This document shows positions 10,420 to 21,324 of a stretch of DNA of 64,000 nucleotides, piece by piece. The stretch is from Carnegiea gigantea (lineage: Eukaryota; Streptophyta; Magnoliopsida; Caryophyllales; Cactaceae), in NCBI GenBank assembly GCA_029747015.1, contig JAKOGI010000128.1, forward strand, positions 217,001 through 281,000. The letters are read 5' to 3'. Position 1 is the stretch's first letter, and every line of letters begins with the position of its first letter. The notes beneath the pieces were generated by a model. The model was not told the origin of the DNA. It saw nothing but the letters and a program-made list of their open reading frames with translations, and made no database searches. Both the position numbers and the translations under genes were made by a program.

Positions 10420-11636
10420 ATGGCACCAAATCAAAGGGCAAAGACCACTCAAGGAGAGGGGACATCAAGACAAGCCCTGGAGAGCCACCATACACACTTC
10501 ACACATCCACCAACACTAGGACCTGAGCTAATGCTCCTCACCCTCTTGATTTAACTAATCCGAATCATACTGCTCAATTTAATGCATTGAATAGTAGACT
10601 CGTTATAGCTACTAGATACTTTGATGAGGATTTGTTGACCAACTTGTACTTGATGAATAATATTCATTGGTAGTTTGCTCAGGGTAGAATAGGTCAATTT
10701 TTGGAGCTGCGGATATAGGGATCTAACACTTGAATTTTTAAGCACTTGCCACATAGAGGTCAGTAGTGGTCCACTTTGTCAAGAAGGTCATATTTCCTTG
10801 TATTGAATTTAAGTGCCTTCAATGCCATCGTTTGTCTTTCATATAGCTTGGACTTACCACATCGTTGCATCCCCTAAGGGCGTAAACTCGAATTCTTTTT
10901 GGTAAGAAATTACGGGGGACCATGGGTACGATTCTAGCCATTCTAAAGGCACAATCATTAGAAACCCCGATATTCAAGTGACCTAAAGGTTGTTACCTTG
11001 TGGTCTATTTGCTAGGAAGGATAGTTTAAATGTGCTCGCTTGTTAGAGGTGTATTTCATATCTAGTATGTTGGATGGCAACTGTATTAACCCAGGGTATT
11101 TCTTCACCACCGGATTATATAGTGTGGTCACTAGATTGTGGTTGGGGGTCTCATTACCCCCATTTCTAGGTCGATTAGCGTTCACCTTAATCTTGATGAT
11201 AGAGTTCCAGCGTCCGAACGGCTAAAAATGATCGCTTTTGAGCAAATGAAATTTTGTAAGATGGAATCTTATCAAGTCTGTTGGATATACCTCAGGAGCC
11301 GGCTAATGCCTCTTCTCAATGTTGAGCATACCACTATTTTAAACTGGGCTAATCTCTACTTTTTACCTAGTGATGAAGAAATGGCTCAAACCGTACCCCC
11401 ACCTCTACACCTACTCACTATGGAACCTCTAATCCTTACCAATCATCCTCCTTCTATGATCTTGATGATGTGCATGCTACACCTCGATCAATCCAAGAGG
11501 AGCAAGCCTCCCTACGAGCTTATGTCCAAACTGAGAATGTCGCCTTCCATGACTTTGTTCAAGAGAGGCATGATGAGCTACGTGCAAAGATTGCCTCCTA
11601 AAATTACTACTTCTAGGACCTTACAGCTTGTTTAGA
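10420..11636 (+). pseudogene. ATHILA ORF1-type extra ORF, broken
   Basis: An ATG at 10420 starts MAPNQRAKTTQGEGTSR, which soon hits a stop. Fragments in shifting frames then follow the order of the plant ATHILA ORF-1 domain: NSRLVIATRYFDEDLLTNL, then FLVRNYGGPWVRF, then EVYFISSMLDGNCINPG. Near 11140 comes ITPISRSISV. The open frame 11138-11635 includes SERLKMIAFEQMKFCKME, VCWIYLRSRLMPL and NWANLYFLPSDEE. In Athila elements this ORF lies between pol and the 3' LTR; its function is not established and it is sometimes called envelope-like. At least three frameshifts disable this copy. The leader (10080-10419) is CT-rich, as is usual upstream of this ORF. Confidence 0.75.
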
Positions 11637-12112
11637 GACTTGGAGAGATTGACATATCTCCTAAGACTAACCCCACCCTCCCTCTCCCATCCTTTCTAGT
11701 ACTTTTGGTTACTTTCCCATCCCTTTTTGTAACTATATCCTTGCATTGAGGACAATGCTTTCTCCAAGCATGAGGGAGTTAACTGACTGGAATTGATGGT
11801 GTCATCTTGAGTATGTGGATGTGTATACGTCGTACATAATTACAATTAGAATTGCATTTAAGATTAACTTGTGGTTAGAGCATGTAGTTGCTGCATTTAA
11901 TTTTATTTTCATAGTTTTACATTTCCTATGCATTTAGGATGTTAGTAGCATATATGTTATATTTGCATTTTAGGATTAACTCTATGTAGGTTTACATTGT
12001 AAAAAAAGAAAAAAATTATAAAAATTTAAAAAAATGAAAGAAAAAACCTCCAATGATGAAATATGCAGAGTAGATAGTCTTCTTTGGCTTTTTATGATCC
12101 TTTGATATGCCC
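11637..12112 (+). other. 3' untranslated part of the Athila-type element, left of the copia insertion
   Basis: Contains TTGCATTGAGGACAATGC (11743-11760) followed by CAAGCATGAGGG, the standard post-ORF phrase of Athila-like elements, and an A-rich block at 12001-12055. The sequence resumes at 22801 on the far side of the copia element. Confidence 0.65.
12108..12112 (+). repeat. Target site duplication, left
   Basis: TGCCC immediately before the copia LTR; the same five bases follow the other LTR at 22796-22800. Five base pairs is the expected length for Ty1/copia integrase. Confidence 0.9.
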
Positions 12113-13585
12113 TGTTGATTATATTTAGTTTTGATGATAACAAATCCAAGAGTAACATATTTGTCTAAGTAATGTGGTTCCAAACAAGCTCTCCAAACAG
12201 GGCCTAATACACCGTTGTTCCTACACCGCTGTTTGTGATATTTTATTAACCTGGTGGCTAAATGTTGAGAACAAGTCTTAGGAACAGGTTCCGAGCTTCA
12301 GTGACACAAGATCAGCAAACAACACATATGGTTTAAGTCTTGAGGAACATTCAGCTACACAAGATCACCCAAGGAATCAAGGTGACCAAGGTATTTTGAA
12401 GCAGCATATTCACTCTTGACAAGGCAACTAATCCTTACAAGGAGTCTTGGTTAATTTAGTTTTTATCTTTTAGACTCTTATTAATATGCTAATCTTGAAA
12501 GTATCATTTTTAGCACTTCTTAAAAACGGTTTTCGAAAAGTTGCTTTGGGATACCATTTCCAAACAACCCTGCAAACAGGGTGCCTAGGGTGTTCTCAAA
12601 AACTACAGCAGCTACATCAGTCTTACCTGGAAATTTGCTTCGGTTGGCTGCTAGATCTAAAAAGATTTGTTTTGAATTTGAAAAAAAAAAATTACAAAAC
12701 CGTTTTTGCTAAAGATTTCTCTTGAAAGATTCTTATCCCTTATTTTTAGGTCTTGATTGAATTTGGGATAAATCAAGATTTTATTCTTTTCAAGCTAGAT
12801 TACTCGGCCAAGATATTTTAAGAAAATCTTCTCTCCTCTCTTAGCCGTTGGAAATCTTTGGTGAATCTTCTAAGCGACTAAAAATAGAGGATTTTTCCTA
12901 TCTTTTGAAAAGAATAGCCGTTGGGTTGTGCGTTTAAATATTGAAATTCTCTCTCCCATTTGACAATCCGGTTTTTACAAAGAAGTAAGAGATTTTTAGA
13001 GCTGAATTTCAAAGAGAAAAACCGTGAGAAGATTGTGCTTACCTGAGCTTTCAATTTCTTGGCATAATAGGGCTTCATTGTACTTTACATCTGCTTAAGT
13101 CAAAAGCACCCCAGTAAGGTGTTTTGTACCCCTGTTCTCAGAATAGAAAGTGAGTGAGTGTATCCTCAGTCATGTGGACTTTGGACGTGTCCTATCTGGT
13201 GAGATTGGACGTGGTGTAACCTGTCTTAGGGAAGAAGGTTACGTGGGTTACAAGTTGTAACAAGGAGTGTTGCTTTTGTAACGTTTTCAGCCCGTTAGTG
13301 AAGTGGTTAAATCCTACACGAGGTAGGTCGTGGTTTTTCACACCTCAGTTGGGCTAGAGGTGTTTTACACGTAAAAATTGTGTGTGCTTTATTTCCGCAT
13401 TTATTACTTTGAATTTCGCTACTGAATCAATTGAGAACAACCGCTACAAACAAGGCGTAAGGTTGTTTGTGATTTACAAACAATCTCTGCAATCAAGTGC
13501 TACGGTTGTTTGTCAGTTATTAGGCAAAAATCGACCACCACAATTCACCCCCCCTCTTGTGGTTGTGCACTCTTAGAATTCAACA
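12113..13585 (+). repeat. Copia 5' LTR, 1473 bp
   Basis: TGTTGA at the start and TCAACA at the end form the inverted terminal repeat. Nearly identical to 21325-22795. Contains an inverted repeat ACACCTC / GAGGTGT (13340-13346, 13357-13363) that is preserved in the other LTR, and several CAAACAGG and GGTGTTC words shared with the coding part. Confidence 0.95.
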
Positions 13586-13587
13586 AG

Positions 13588-13602
13588 TGGTATCAGAGCG
13601 GG
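13588..13602 (+). other. Primer-binding site (tRNA-iMet)
   Basis: TGGTATCAGAGCGGG begins two bases after the LTR. It is complementary to the 3' end of initiator tRNA-Met, the usual primer of plant copia elements. Confidence 0.95.
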
Positions 13603-13640
13603 TTCTCTCAAAAGGGCTAACACCTTGAGAGATTCTTAAG

Positions 13641-14705
13641 ATGAGTACACCACAAGGAATCCTTGAAGGGCAATCCATTACTCGTCCACCCTATTTCAAC
13701 GGCCAACATTATAGTTGGTGGAAGAATAGGATGGAGAACTATATTCAGGCAGAAGATTATGAATTATGGATGCTCATCAAGAACGGGCCCCTTGTTCCCA
13801 CCAAGGTGCTTGAAGATGGTAAGAAGGTTCCCAAGGAACCCATAGAGTTTGATGGTGAAGACTATAAGAAAATGGAAAAGAATGCCAAGGCCAAGAAGCT
13901 ATTGTATTTTGGCCTAGGTCCAGATGAATATACACGTATCTCGGAGTGTGAGTCAGCTCAGGAGATATGGAATGCCCTCCAAGTAGCTCATGAAGGAACA
14001 AGTCAAGTCAAACAATCACGTAGTGAGCTACTTATGAGGCAATATGAATTGTTTGATATGGGTGATCGTGAGAACGTGATGGATATGTACACACGCTTCA
14101 CCCACATAACAAACGAGCTAAAATCCCTGGGAAAATCCTTCACCACAGAAGAGCTGGTGAGGAAGATTCTAAGGATTTTGCCTCGGTCTTGGGAAGCGAA
14201 GGTGACAGCCATCCAAGAAGCTAAAGACATGAACAAGATCACCCTCGACGAGTTGATTGGCAATCTTCAAACCTATGAACTCAGAAAGAACTCACAACAA
14301 AAAGAGGAGCAGAAGAAGGATCGTGGGCTTGCCTTGAAAGCACAAGAGGATGATGACTCTGACCTTGAGGATGAAGAGATGGCCTTAATGACAAGAAAGT
14401 TCAAGAAATTCTTCAAAAAGGTCAAAGAAAACAGCAAAAGAAAAGACTTCAGTAAGTCCAGAAACACCCCCCGAGAACAGTTCACAGGGTGTTTCAAGTG
14501 TGGCAAACCAGATCACATTGTGAAGAACTGTCCACTACTTCGAGAAGAGCAAGAGCAAGAACACCCCAGGAAACAAGGTAGAAAACAAGCTGCAAGCAGT
14601 TCTGGGAGACGATTCTCGAAGGCTATGCTTGCTGCCTGGGGAGATTCCTCTGAGGATGAAGGTGAGTCTGAAACTAATGAAGGTGCTGTAACTCTCATGG
14701 CATAA
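13641..14705 (+). CDS. gag: Copia gag, N-terminal and capsid part with zinc knuckle
   Basis: 354 residues from an ATG 53 bp past the primer site. The plant copia gag domain (UBN2-like) runs over roughly residues 10-220 (PYFNGQHYSWWKNRMENYI, MYTRFTHITNELKSLGK, RKILRILPRSWEAKVTAI). A Lys/Glu-rich linker is followed by CFKCGKPDHIVKNC at about residue 282, a CCHC knuckle that binds element RNA. It would form the virus-like particle in the cytoplasm. The TAA at 14703 is in frame with the next ORF, so the natural gag is probably longer and was cut by a nonsense change. Intact as far as it goes. Confidence 0.9.
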   Translation: MSTPQGILEGQSITRPPYFNGQHYSWWKNRMENYIQAEDYELWMLIKNGPLVPTKVLEDGKKVPKEPIEFDGEDYKKMEKNAKAKKLLYFGLGPDEYTRISECESAQEIWNALQVAHEGTSQVKQSRSELLMRQYELFDMGDRENVMDMYTRFTHITNELKSLGKSFTTEELVRKILRILPRSWEAKVTAIQEAKDMNKITLDELIGNLQTYELRKNSQQKEEQKKDRGLALKAQEDDDSDLEDEEMALMTRKFKKFFKKVKENSKRKDFSKSRNTPREQFTGCFKCGKPDHIVKNCPLLREEQEQEHPRKQGRKQAASSSGRRFSKAMLAAWGDSSEDEGESETNEGAVTLMA

Positions 14706-15374
14706 AGTGACACGGATTCAGATGATGAATCAACAAACAGTCTTACTGATCTCAAGAACAAGGTACGTGGTCTCAATAAAGCAACTCTCGAAGAACTTTT
14801 GTATACCTTGATGGATACTTGTGCTGAATTGAAACGAGATGTCCGAGACCTAGAACTAGAAAATGAGATCCTTAAAAATGAAAAACTGGGCTTACATGAA
14901 AATATTAATACGCTCAAAGAAAACCTCTTTATAAAAGAAGGAGATTATTCTCGAATGGAGGAAAAACTCTTTGAGGTGGAAGGAATGGTTGAGTCCTTGC
15001 TCAGGGAGAACAAGGGTTTGCATGCTAATATAGAAAAACTGGAAACCGAGCTTATCACAACCAAGCGCTGGAACAAGTCCTCACAAGCCCTTGATTGGTT
15101 AAACACTCACCACAGTCGAAACAAAAAGGGACTTGGATATAAGCCTAAACGAACAGTTTACCCAATTCATAGAAAGTATGTGGGATTACCTGAAAACATT
15201 GTTTGCTTTCATTGTGGTAAAACTGGTCACTATCGATATTCATGTCCTCTGAGAAGGTATGTCATTGAAAAAAATGAAAGGTATGTGAAACAAATCTGGA
15301 TTAGAAAAGATGAGCTTTACTTGTCTAAAAGAATGGGACCCAAGTGGATCTGGGTTCCCAAAACTAACCTGTGA
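14706..15374 (+). pseudogene. gag: Copia gag continuation: coiled coil and second zinc knuckle
   Basis: Same frame as the gag upstream, directly after the TAA at 14703-14705. It starts SDTDSDDESTNSL, forms a long heptad-rich coiled coil (about 14799-15080, ELENEILKNEKLGLHENI), then reaches CFHCGKTGHYRYSC near 15210, a second CCHC knuckle. It ends GPKWIWVPKTNL and a TGA at 15372. Sirevirus gag proteins are long and carry coiled coils, so this is the C-terminal half of gag rather than a separate gene. There is no good start of its own at the left; the first ATG is at 14799. Confidence 0.8.
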
Positions 15375-15380
15375 TTTGTT

Positions 15381-17441
15381 TTGCAGGCTGAAGTAAGAGA
15401 GAACAACCCCACAAACAACCCAGCAAACAGGGTAAGAAACACCCTGTCAAACAGATCAGAAAACAACCTTGAAAACAGGCAGCTGTGGTATGTTGATAGT
15501 GGGTGTTCGCGACATATGACTGGAGAAAAATCAAACTTTCTCTCACTTACAGCTTCAACCGATGGGAGCGTGGCTTTTGGCAACGGCAAGTCTGGGACAA
15601 TTGTCGGTGTAGGTAGCATTGGTAAAACTCTCTCCCACTCAATTGAAAATGTGCACTTAGTTAATGGTTTAAAGCATAATTTACTAAGTGTGTCCCAACT
15701 GTGTGATAAGAACAACCTAATGGTGTTCTCACGAACACATTGCTTGGTTGTCAATGTCAACACAGGAGATGTCGTATTAAGGGGGAAGCGACACAAAAAT
15801 GTTTACAAAGTATGTATTTCCACTCTTCCCCAAAACAACCTGACTTGTTTGAGTGCTGTGAATGATGACATAATGCTCTGGCACAAGAGACTAGGTCATG
15901 CAAGCCTTACTCTTTTAAACAAACTTGTTTCAAAAGACCTGGTTATTGGACTACCTTCCATCAAATTTAATGATGACAAGGTATGTGAAGCTTGTGCAAA
16001 AGGCAAACAAGTCAGATCTTCTTTTAAATCGAAAAAATGTGTAAGCACTACCCGACCTCTAGAATTATTACACATTGATTTGTGTGGTCCCATGAGGATA
16101 ACTAGTAGAGGTGGGAAAAAGTATGTGCTTGTTGTAGTGGATGATTACTCTCGATTTACTTGGACCTTGTTTTTGGCATCCAAAGATGAAACCTTTGAGA
16201 ATTTTATTGCCTTTCTCAAAAAGGTTGAAAAGAGAGTAGGACACTCCTTAATTAGCCTGAGATCTGATCATGGAACTGAGTTTGAAAATGCAAGTTTTAT
16301 CAACTATTGCAATGAACATGGTGTTGATCATAACTTCTCAGCTCCAAGAACACCCCAACAAAATGGGGTGGTTGAGCGCAAAAATCGCACCCTGGAAGAC
16401 ATGACCAGAACAATGCTTATTGCTAGTGGTCTTCCTAGGTATTTCTGGGCAGAAGCATTGAACACCTCATGTTACATTATAAATAGATGCATGATCAGAC
16501 CCATTTTGAACAAAACTCCTTATGAACTTTTCAAGGGCAGAAAACCCAATATTACGCACCTAAGAACATTTGGTTGTAGGTGTTTTGTGCATAATAATGG
16601 GAAGGATGCCTTAGGAAAGTTTGACCCTAGGAGTGATGAGGCAATATTTCTTGGCTATTCTTCTCACAGCAAGGCATACAAAGTCTTTAACAAAAGGACC
16701 TTGTGTGTTGAGAAAAGTGTGCATGTGCTTTTTAATGAATCTAACTTGTTGAGTGAGAATGATGCACAGGAAGATGAACTTGAATTAGGTCTTGTTCGAA
16801 AAGAAGTGTTGCTCCAAGATAAACGAGGTAAGAACACCATAGAGAAAACAACTCCTGAAGGTGTTCCTCAGAACAGCAGGCAAGGTGAACACCAAACAGG
16901 AGGAAACACCGTTGAAACCTGTTCGGGACCATGTTCTTCAGGAACAGGCTTACAAACAGGTGCAGAAACAGGCTCAGGAGATGATCGTAAGCTTGATATT
17001 ACGACTAGAGTAGAGCATGGGTCTGTGGATCCTCTTACTCCACGACCATGGAAGTACCATAGTTCGCACCTCCTTGATCAAATTCTGTCTGGTATTAACA
17101 GTGGAGTGCAAACTAGGTCTAAGCTTAAGAATTTCTGTACTTTCTATGCTTTTCTCTCTAATATTGAGCCAAAGAGTGTGAATGAAGCTCTTGCAAATTC
17201 ACGGCAATGCAAGAAGAACTCCATCAATTTGAAAGAAACAAAGTATGGCACCTTGTACCTAAACCTGCAGAGAGAACAATCATTGGAACCAAGTGGGTGT
17301 TCTGAAACAAACTGGATGAGTCAGGAACAGTCACTAGGAACAAGGCACGGCTGGTTGTTCAAGGGTATAATCAAGAAGAAGGGATCGATTATGAAGAAAC
17401 CTTTGCACCAGTTGCTAGAATTGAGGCTATTCGAATCTTAA
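15381..17441 (+). pseudogene. pol: Copia protease and integrase, RT start frameshifted
   Basis: Same frame as gag, six bases after the TGA. Protease motif WYVDSGCSRHMTG has the catalytic Asp at residue 39 of this ORF. The GAG-pre-integrase zinc region is WHKRLGHASLTLL...CEACAKGKQ. The integrase core shows Asp233 (HIDLCGP), Asp296 (RSDHGTEF) and Glu332 (NGVVERKNRT), an exact DD35E spacing. The linker (about 470-570) is rich in repeated words such as GGTGTTC and AACAGG. RT begins after EPKSVNEALANS, but a small deletion near 17205 shifts the frame, so the last 80 residues of this ORF are out-of-frame text and the real RT frame continues to the right. Confidence 0.9.
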
Positions 17442-18502
17442 TAGCCTTTGCAGCTCATATGGAAATCAAGCTATATCAAATGGACGTGAAAAGTGCATTC
17501 CTCAACGGATACCTTAAAGAAGAGGTGTATGTCAAACAACCCCCTGGTTTTGAAAACAGTGAATTTCCTAACCATGTTTTCAAACTTGACAAAGCTCTTT
17601 ATGGCCTAAAACAAGCTCCTAGAGCTTGGTACGAACGGTTGTCAAGTTTTTTAATTGAAAATGATTTTAGAAGAGGCAAGGTAGACAATACCTTGTTTCT
17701 AAAATCTAAGGGGGAACATTTATTGATTGTCCAAATATATGTTGATGACATTATATTTGGTGCAACTCATCATAATTTATGCAATGAATTTTCAAATATG
17801 ATGAGGAGTGAGTTTGAGATGAGCATGATGGGTGAGCTTAACTTTTTCTTAGGCTTACAAATCAAGCAAACTCCAAACGGCACCATGATCCATCAACAAA
17901 AGTATATCAAGGAGCTACTTAAGCGTTTTGGGATGGAGTTGGCCAAACCCGTAGACACTCCTATTTCTCCTTCAACCAGGTTCGTTATGGATTATGGGAG
18001 TCCCTCAGTGGAGGAGAAACTCTATAGGGGCATGATTGGGTCACTCCTATACCTAACCGCTAGTAGACCAGATATTGTTTTTAGTGTTGGTTTATGTGCC
18101 CGTTTTCAGTCTAATCCTAAGGAAACTCATCTTAAGGCTGTGAAACGGATACTAAGATATTTGAAACATACACCCAATTTAGCCTTATGGTATCCTAGAG
18201 GTTGTAATTTTGATCTTGTTGGATATGCTGATGCTGACTATGCTGGATTCCTAGTTGATAGAAAGAGTACCTCAGGTATGGCTCACTTTCTTGGACCTTG
18301 TTTGGTATCTTGGGCTACCAAGCAGCAACATTCTGTTGCCATGTCCACAGTAGAAGCTGAATCTGTTGCAGCAGCTTCATATTGTGCTCAACTATTGTGG
18401 ATAAGGCAACAGCTTAAGAACTTTTATGTTGACACTGGATGCATTCCTATTTTTTGTGATAACACAAGTGCAATTAACATTGCCCAAAAATCCATGTCAA
18501 CA
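17209..18502 (+). pseudogene. pol: Copia reverse transcriptase and RNase H
   Basis: The RT frame is recoverable from about 17209; the longest ATG-initiated part is 17459-18505. Motifs in order: [28 protein letters not shown], the active site [11 protein letters not shown] (YVDD at 17738-17749), [24 protein letters not shown]. RNase H follows with [47 protein letters not shown] and [12 protein letters not shown]. Catalytic Asp and Glu residues are all present. A shift at about 18503 separates the last RNase H helix. It would copy element RNA into DNA inside the particle. Confidence 0.9.
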
Positions 18503-18644
18503 TAAAAGAACAAAGTATATTGACATTCGATATCATTTCTTGAGAGATAATGTTGAAAAGGGTTTAATCTCTATGAATTTTTGCACAACGGAAAATCAAA
18601 TTGCTGATATATTCACTAAGGCACTAGCTAGAGATCAATTTTGA
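18503..18644 (+). pseudogene. pol: Copia RNase H C-terminal end
   Basis: In a shifted frame the conserved tail reads [17 protein letters not shown] and QIADIFTKALARDQF, ending at a TGA (18642). This is the normal C-terminus of copia pol. The frame break lies in the preceding run around ATGTCAACATAAAAG. Confidence 0.85.
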
Positions 18645-19146
18645 GAGAAATAGACTGGAACTAGGGTTGGTGAGAACACCCTGAGATACCTGTTTCCAGA
18701 ACATGAACTGGGTTTGGTAAGATCAACCTTTACACCCTGTTCTCTCCCCCTGTTTGCAAATCTTATTAGCAACGGATGTGATTGCATACACTCGAATTGC
18801 GTGCATTTTGTCTCTACTTATCCACTTAGTGCAGCATAAGGGGATGTACTGGAGCCGCCTTAATACCATTAAGTCCAATCAAGATCAGACGGCAAAGAAC
18901 AGGCATAACGAAGAGAACAGGTACGCCCCTTGGTTGCTCGATGTGTTTTCTTTCCTTCCCAAGGCACAAGCTTTTAATGCTCACACCCGTTGCAAACCGA
19001 GAAATCTTCTAAAGATTTTGGGTGCTCTCTCTCTCTCTCTCCCCCTTTATATGCCCTGTTCTCAGTTCTGCCGTTCATCTCGCACACAAGCAAAACCTGA
19101 GAACCCTGTAAAAACCTTAAACCCTAATCTCTCTCTTCTAGCAACA

Positions 19147-20793
19147 ATGGCTCCCAACAACTCCTCTCAATCAAAAGCCCTCGTTCTTGCGTCCTCAATC
19201 CCTGCTCCCCCTCGCCCAATCCTGTACAAGCCTTTCAAATTCCTGAAAAGCTTGTCCCTACAATCAGTGGGAATGGGGATGGATGATATTCCCTTCGACT
19301 GTGGAAGGGAATTGGTGTTCCTTGTAGGGACAATTGCTTGTCCCATTAAAGTCGAGTCAGAGGGTACACTATCGGGGTCTCAAGACCAACTGTTGGAAAC
19401 CCCTGAAGGGTTTAATTTTGAGCCCTGTTCTTCTGGGTTGTTTCCTGACACAGCGACAGAAACAGGGGATGCCTCTGTCGAAGGTGTGTATGTGGAGGAT
19501 CTGAATGTCGACTTCCAAGGGAAGTCGAATGAGACATCAGAGGAGAGTTTAGAGAAGGATTCTCTCCCTGAGGCTGAAACCCCCACTCCGGTCGCTCAAA
19601 CTGGAGAGAAAAGGAAAAGGGTGAAAATAGTGGCCAGGCGTAGCAGAACGCCAAGAACAAGGCCACAACCAAGGTCTCAGCCCTCTCAAACTCCCTCTTC
19701 TCCACAATCCTCCAAGCCTTCTCGCAAATCTGTGAGAATAGCTTTTCAATCCTCTCACCGTATCTCCAAACCCTCTGCTCCTGTCATCGAGGAGATTTCC
19801 TCCTCTTCTACCGAAGGGTTCTCGAGTTCTGACTCTGAGAACACCACCTTCAAACAGGGGACACCGGTGTTCTCCGAGTCCTCTGAAGAACAAGCCCCTC
19901 CAAAATCAACCACTAAACCTGCTGTGAAGCCCTCTCCTGCAAAAACACCCCTCAAGCGAAAGCCCAGAACAGCCCCCCTACCAGAAGCTACCACCTCTGT
20001 TCCTGCCCCCAAACGCCCAAAGCAGTTCACTCCCTCTCCTATGTCTGACAAACATGCGCAGTTGCTTAAGCGCAATGTCGTCAGGGGGAAGGTAGTGAAT
20101 GTAAGCTTTTTCGAGGAACAGGGTCTGGGGGTGTTCCTGACCAAGTTGCGCGCTCAAGGCTGGCTCGACTTGTTTGCAAACACCCAGCTGGGGTGTTCTG
20201 TGCCTGAGTTGGCTGAGTTTTACGCCAACTGCAGTGTCACCGAAGGGGTGGTGACTAGTTTTGTGAATGGGCAACGCATTAAGGTTGATGCGCCCACACT
20301 TGGGAAAATTTTGGGAGTACCCTCCCAAGGCTTTGACGTGTATGTGAGGGAAGATAAAACAGCCCTAGAAACAGTCAGACTCCGAGAGGCGTCCCAACGT
20401 CTCAGTCAAAAACAGGGCCTGAGAACACCCCTCTCTATTAAGAAGGGTGAAATGACCTCCCTGCACCAACTATTGTTTATGTTCACTATCAAGAACATAA
20501 TTCCGCGAGGTCAAGGGCGAAACTCAGCTGATGCCCTCGATCAATGCCTGGTGGACTTACTGGATCGGGAGGAACTAATCAACCTCCCTGCAATCATGAT
20601 TCGCCACATATGGCGAATTGCGAACACCACCCGGGCCCATGATCTTGGATATGGGTTTCTGCTGACAAGGGTGTTTGAGCACCTTGGAATAGTACTCACA
20701 CGGCGAGTGGAGGCCCAAGTCGTTGATGAGATTGGGATTGACACTCTGCTCGGGTGTGACTATGAGGTTGGCGAAGGGTCAGTCTCCAAATAG
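19147..20793 (+). CDS. Sirevirus envelope-like ORF (plant transposon protein domain)
   Basis: The frame is open from 18754, but the best start is the ATG at 19147 (MAPNNSSQSKALVLASS), giving 548 residues. The N-terminal third is acidic. The middle is Ser/Pro/Thr-rich and basic (GEKRKRVKIVARRSRTPRTR, many SPS/PAP runs). From about residue 310 a conserved globular domain begins: RGKVVNVSFFEEQGL, LRAQGWLDLFANTQ, VPELAEFYANCSV, RIKVDAPTLGKILGVPSQGF, MIRHIWRIANTTRAHDLGYG. This matches the putative plant transposon protein domain carried by Sirevirus third ORFs. Such ORFs were first described as envelope-like, but I see no convincing membrane helix here. Role unknown. A TAG at 20791 separates a coiled-coil tail in the same frame. 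Confidence 0.8.
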   Translation: MAPNNSSQSKALVLASSIPAPPRPILYKPFKFLKSLSLQSVGMGMDDIPFDCGRELVFLVGTIACPIKVESEGTLSGSQDQLLETPEGFNFEPCSSGLFPDTATETGDASVEGVYVEDLNVDFQGKSNETSEESLEKDSLPEAETPTPVAQTGEKRKRVKIVARRSRTPRTRPQPRSQPSQTPSSPQSSKPSRKSVRIAFQSSHRISKPSAPVIEEISSSSTEGFSSSDSENTTFKQGTPVFSESSEEQAPPKSTTKPAVKPSPAKTPLKRKPRTAPLPEATTSVPAPKRPKQFTPSPMSDKHAQLLKRNVVRGKVVNVSFFEEQGLGVFLTKLRAQGWLDLFANTQLGCSVPELAEFYANCSVTEGVVTSFVNGQRIKVDAPTLGKILGVPSQGFDVYVREDKTALETVRLREASQRLSQKQGLRTPLSIKKGEMTSLHQLLFMFTIKNIIPRGQGRNSADALDQCLVDLLDREELINLPAIMIRHIWRIANTTRAHDLGYGFLLTRVFEHLGIVLTRRVEAQVVDEIGIDTLLGCDYEVGEGSVSK

Positions 20794-21009
20794 GGTCCTC
20801 GACTACCTGTTTCTGGACAACCTTCCATCAAACTTGAGGCTGTTTTTAAGGACAATGCCCGCCTCAAGGATGAGCTCTCAGCCGTCAAGGCTGCTCTTGC
20901 TGAGGAGCAAGCCCTCTCCGCTAAACGCCATGAGGAATTGCTTGCCCTTCTCTCCACTCTTGCCCCCAGCATTCCTCCTCTGCAAACGAGACCACCCCCT
21001 GCAACCTGA
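20794..21009 (+). pseudogene. Coiled-coil tail of the envelope-like ORF beyond an in-frame TAG
   Basis: Reading on past the TAG gives 71 residues ending at a TGA (21007-21009). The core DNARLKDELSAVKAALAEEQ has clear heptads, followed by a Pro-rich end (PSIPPLQTRPPPAT). A C-terminal coiled coil is a known feature of the soybean SIRE1 third ORF. The tail therefore probably belongs to the protein and was cut off by a nonsense change, or is reached by readthrough (inference). Confidence 0.65.
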
Positions 21010-21159
21010 TTCTCTAGGCTGTTCTCTTGTCTCCTCCCATCTTCGTTTTTGGCATTGTACTGTTTTTAATGCAATATCTCCTTAATGATGCTTCTTGCAC
21101 CTTATGCTCTATATTCTTTTCTTGCATTCATACTGTTGTTTATGCTTTTTAATGATGCC

Positions 21160-21170
21160 AAAAGGGGGAA
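21160..21170 (+). other. Upstream polypurine-like tract
   Basis: AAAAGGGGGAA, about 150 bp before the true polypurine tract. Duplicate purine tracts are a known Sirevirus feature. Confidence 0.6.
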
Positions 21171-21310
21171 TAAGACCATATGAATAAAACCATATGACGT
21201 GCTCTATGACCTAGTACCTAGATGACCTAGCACCTAGAGGATCCCTATCAGCATTAAACGTTGTTAAGCTTTTTAATTTTGTCAATATGGTCACTTGGTT
21301 TGTCATCATC

Positions 21311-21324
21311 AAAAAGGGGGAATT
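21311..21324 (+). other. Polypurine tract of the copia element
   Basis: AAAAAGGGGGAATT directly abuts the 3' LTR and would prime plus-strand DNA synthesis. Confidence 0.85.

Noticed and set aside
14513..15796. Minus-strand frames of 134 and 159 codons opposite copia gag and protease
   Set aside because: Low-complexity Ser/Leu text complementary to the real gag-pol frame.
18754..19146. Upstream 131-codon extension of the envelope-like ORF
   Set aside because: Open by chance; the text has no family-like features and the ATG at 19147 is followed at once by family-like sequence.
19380..20744. Several minus-strand frames of 67-129 codons opposite the envelope-like ORF
   Set aside because: Shadows of a GC-richer, Ser/Pro-rich coding strand; no recognisable domain.
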